The position numbers and the translations under genes are program-made. From DASSKA01 sp035765755 (GTDB lineage Bacteria; Actinomycetota; Actinomycetes; Propionibacteriales; Nocardioidaceae): 13,462 nt of DNA. Numbering within the stretch: position 1 is the first letter of the stretch; every line of letters starts with the position of its first letter. Positions 12,102 to 13,462 of this stretch are shown here, in pieces. The notes under the pieces are model-generated. The model worked only from the letters and a program-made list of their open reading frames with translations. It was not told where the DNA came from and searched no databases. Location: contig DASTWW010000230.1 in NCBI GenBank assembly GCA_035765755.1, positions 1 to 13,462 of the forward strand, read 5' to 3'.

Positions 12102-13421
12102 ATGCCCGAGAACCGCCGACACGCGCCAGGGGTGAGCACCCGCCTGGACACCTACGTGGACCGGTACGCCGCGCGCACGAAGGGCATGACCGCCTCGGAG
12201 ATCCGCGCGTTGTTCGCGGTGGCCAGCCGGCCGGAGGTGGTCTCGCTCGCCGGCGGCATGCCGAACATCTCCGGGCTGCCGCTCGACGTGGTCGGCTGCG
12301 CCATCCACGACCTGGTCGGCGAGCGTGGTGCGGTCGCGATGCAGTACGGCTCCGGGCAGGGCGACCCGACCCTGCGCGAGCAGATCTGCGAGGTGATGGC
12401 GCTGGAGGGCATCGATGCCCACCCCGACGACGTGGTGGTCACCGTCGGCTCTCAGCAGGCCGTGGACCTGGTCACCCGGATCTTCTGCGACCCCGGCGAC
12501 GTGGTCATCTGCGAGGCACCGTCGTACGTCGGAGCGCTCGGGGTGTTCCGGGCCTACGAGTGCGAGGTGGTGCACGCCGCGATGGACGCCGAGGGGCTGG
12601 TGCCCGAGGCGCTGGCCGAAGCGATCGCCGCGGTGCAGGCGGCCGGCAAGCGGGTCAAGTTCGTCTACACGATCCCCAACTTCCACAACCCCGCCGGTGT
12701 CACGCTGTCCGGGTCGCGGCGGGCGGAGATCCTCCGGGTCTGCCGCGAGGCGGACGTGCTGGTGCTGGAGGACAACCCGTACGGGCTGCTCGGGTTCGAC
12801 CGGGAGCCGCACCGGGCGCTGCGCGCCGAGGAGGCGGACGGGGTGGTCTACCTCGGCTCGTTCTCCAAGACCTTCGCGCCCGGCTTCCGGGTCGGTTGGG
12901 CGCTGGCCCCGCACGCCGTACGCGAGAAGCTGGTGCTCGCCCAGGAGTCGGCGACGCTGTGCCCGCCGTCGTTCTCGCAGCTGGCGGTCTCGGCGTACCT
13001 GTCCGAGCACGACTGGCTCGGTCAGATCAAGCAGTTCCAGGAGATGTACCGCGAGCGCCGCGACGCGATGATCGCCGCGCTCGACGACCTGATGCCCGCC
13101 GGCGCCACCTGGAACGTGCCCGAGGGCGGGTTCTACGTGTGGCTGACCCTTCCCGACGGCCTGGACGCCAAGGCGATGCTGCCGCGGGCGGTCACCGCGC
13201 GGGTGGCGTACGTGCCGGGTACGGCGTTCTTCGCCGACGGCTCGGGGGCGCAGAGCATGCGGCTGTCCTACTGCTACCCGACCCCGGAACGGATCCGGGA
13301 GGGGGTACGCCGGCTGGTCGGCGTGATCGAGCAGGAGACCGAGCTGCGGGAGACGTTCGGGACCGGCTCGGGGCCGGCCGCCGGCCGCGGCTACGAGGCG
13401 CCGAACACCGACCTGAGCTAG
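12102..13421 (+). CDS. PLP-dependent aminotransferase, fold type I (2-aminoadipate/MocR-domain type)
   Basis: From the ATG at 12102 the protein has 439 residues. AGGAG at 12092-12096, five bases upstream, decides this start over an in-frame ATG at 12018. The class I/II aminotransferase core is complete: substrate-loop VSLAGGMPN (47-55), YGSGQGDPTLRE (82-93), and NFHNPAGV with Asn196 (193-200). The PLP-ring Asp224 and Tyr227 are in EDNPYG, and the Schiff-base Lys256 is in GSFSKTFAPGFRVGW. There is no N-terminal GntR helix-turn-helix, so this is an enzyme of the LysN-like (2-aminoadipate aminotransferase) type rather than a MocR regulator. The amino donor and acceptor cannot be read from sequence. 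The next gene starts eight bases after its stop, so the two are likely an operon. Confidence 0.9.
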   Translation: MPENRRHAPGVSTRLDTYVDRYAARTKGMTASEIRALFAVASRPEVVSLAGGMPNISGLPLDVVGCAIHDLVGERGAVAMQYGSGQGDPTLREQICEVMALEGIDAHPDDVVVTVGSQQAVDLVTRIFCDPGDVVICEAPSYVGALGVFRAYECEVVHAAMDAEGLVPEALAEAIAAVQAAGKRVKFVYTIPNFHNPAGVTLSGSRRAEILRVCREADVLVLEDNPYGLLGFDREPHRALRAEEADGVVYLGSFSKTFAPGFRVGWALAPHAVREKLVLAQESATLCPPSFSQLAVSAYLSEHDWLGQIKQFQEMYRERRDAMIAALDDLMPAGATWNVPEGGFYVWLTLPDGLDAKAMLPRAVTARVAYVPGTAFFADGSGAQSMRLSYCYPTPERIREGVRRLVGVIEQETELRETFGTGSGPAAGRGYEAPNTDLS

Positions 13422-13429
13422 GAGTCGAC

Positions 13430-13462
13430 ATGGACCGGGATCCCGCGGCCGGTGGCCGCATC
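13430..13462 (+). CDS. 5' end of a further gene (11 codons; possibly D-alanine--D-alanine ligase by synteny)
   Basis: The ATG at 13430 has AGGAG at 13420-13424, overlapping the stop of the aminotransferase gene, with five-base spacing. The frame MDRDPAAGGRI stays open to the window edge. The length is too short for homology. In related genomes, from memory, a D-Ala-D-Ala ligase gene follows this aminotransferase, and the N-terminus is compatible with one, but the product is a guess. Confidence 0.65.
   Translation, partial: MDRDPAAGGRI

Noticed and set aside
1..13462. parS sites, DnaA boxes, CRISPR repeats, insertion sequences and tRNA genes, expected or possible near oriC
   Set aside because: Reading both strands I found no TGTTTCACGTGAAACA-like site, DnaA-box cluster, spaced repeat array, transposase or tRNA-like fold.

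Overview
The window is about 13.5 kb of GC-rich, densely coded actinobacterial chromosome. GTG starts, TANNNT-type -10 elements and protein-level resemblance suggest a Nocardioides-like member of the Propionibacteriales; that placement is an inference. The gene order is the conserved block usually found close to oriC and parAB: pcnA, a DUF6049 membrane protein, murJ, a pseudokinase, trxB, trxA and a GNAT protein. It corresponds to Mycobacterium tuberculosis Rv3907c-Rv3916c.

Left part (1-3682). The window opens in the C-terminus of inositol-3-phosphate synthase, followed by a strong hairpin terminator. Next comes a decayed minus-strand remnant of an AbiEi-antitoxin/DUF559-type protein (314-720), in which the N-terminal winged-helix module is joined almost directly, out of frame, to the C-terminal DUF559-like module. 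A long inverted repeat (756-796) separates it from an MFS transporter. The MFS frame runs 149 bp tail-to-tail into the convergent CCA-adding enzyme gene pcnA.

Middle part (3683-9750). A short divergent promoter region with nested inverted repeats separates pcnA from a rightward cell-envelope cluster. The cluster holds a secreted, membrane-anchored DUF6049 protein, the lipid II flippase MurJ (4-nt GTGA overlap with DUF6049), and a membrane-spanning pseudokinase with an extracellular discoidin-like domain. In M. tuberculosis the last two are fused in one protein, MviN; here they are separate genes. Together they point to control of peptidoglycan precursor export.

Right part (9751-13462). Thioredoxin reductase and thioredoxin follow. 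A SigR/SigH-type promoter (GGGAAT, 19 nt, GTT) lies just before trxB, and a weaker match lies before trxA, which predicts induction by thiol-oxidative stress. A convergent GNAT acetyltransferase with an N-terminal CxxC motif comes next. It is divergent from a PLP-dependent aminotransferase, which is followed by the first 11 codons of another gene (by synteny possibly D-Ala-D-Ala ligase).

I found no CRISPR array, insertion sequence, prophage, tRNA or rRNA, and no clearly new multi-gene system. The most distinctive points are the internally deleted pseudogene, the two SigR-like promoters, the MFS/pcnA antisense overlap, the operator-like palindromes before the DUF6049 gene, and the absence of mutT4, sigM and cwlM from their usual positions in this block.
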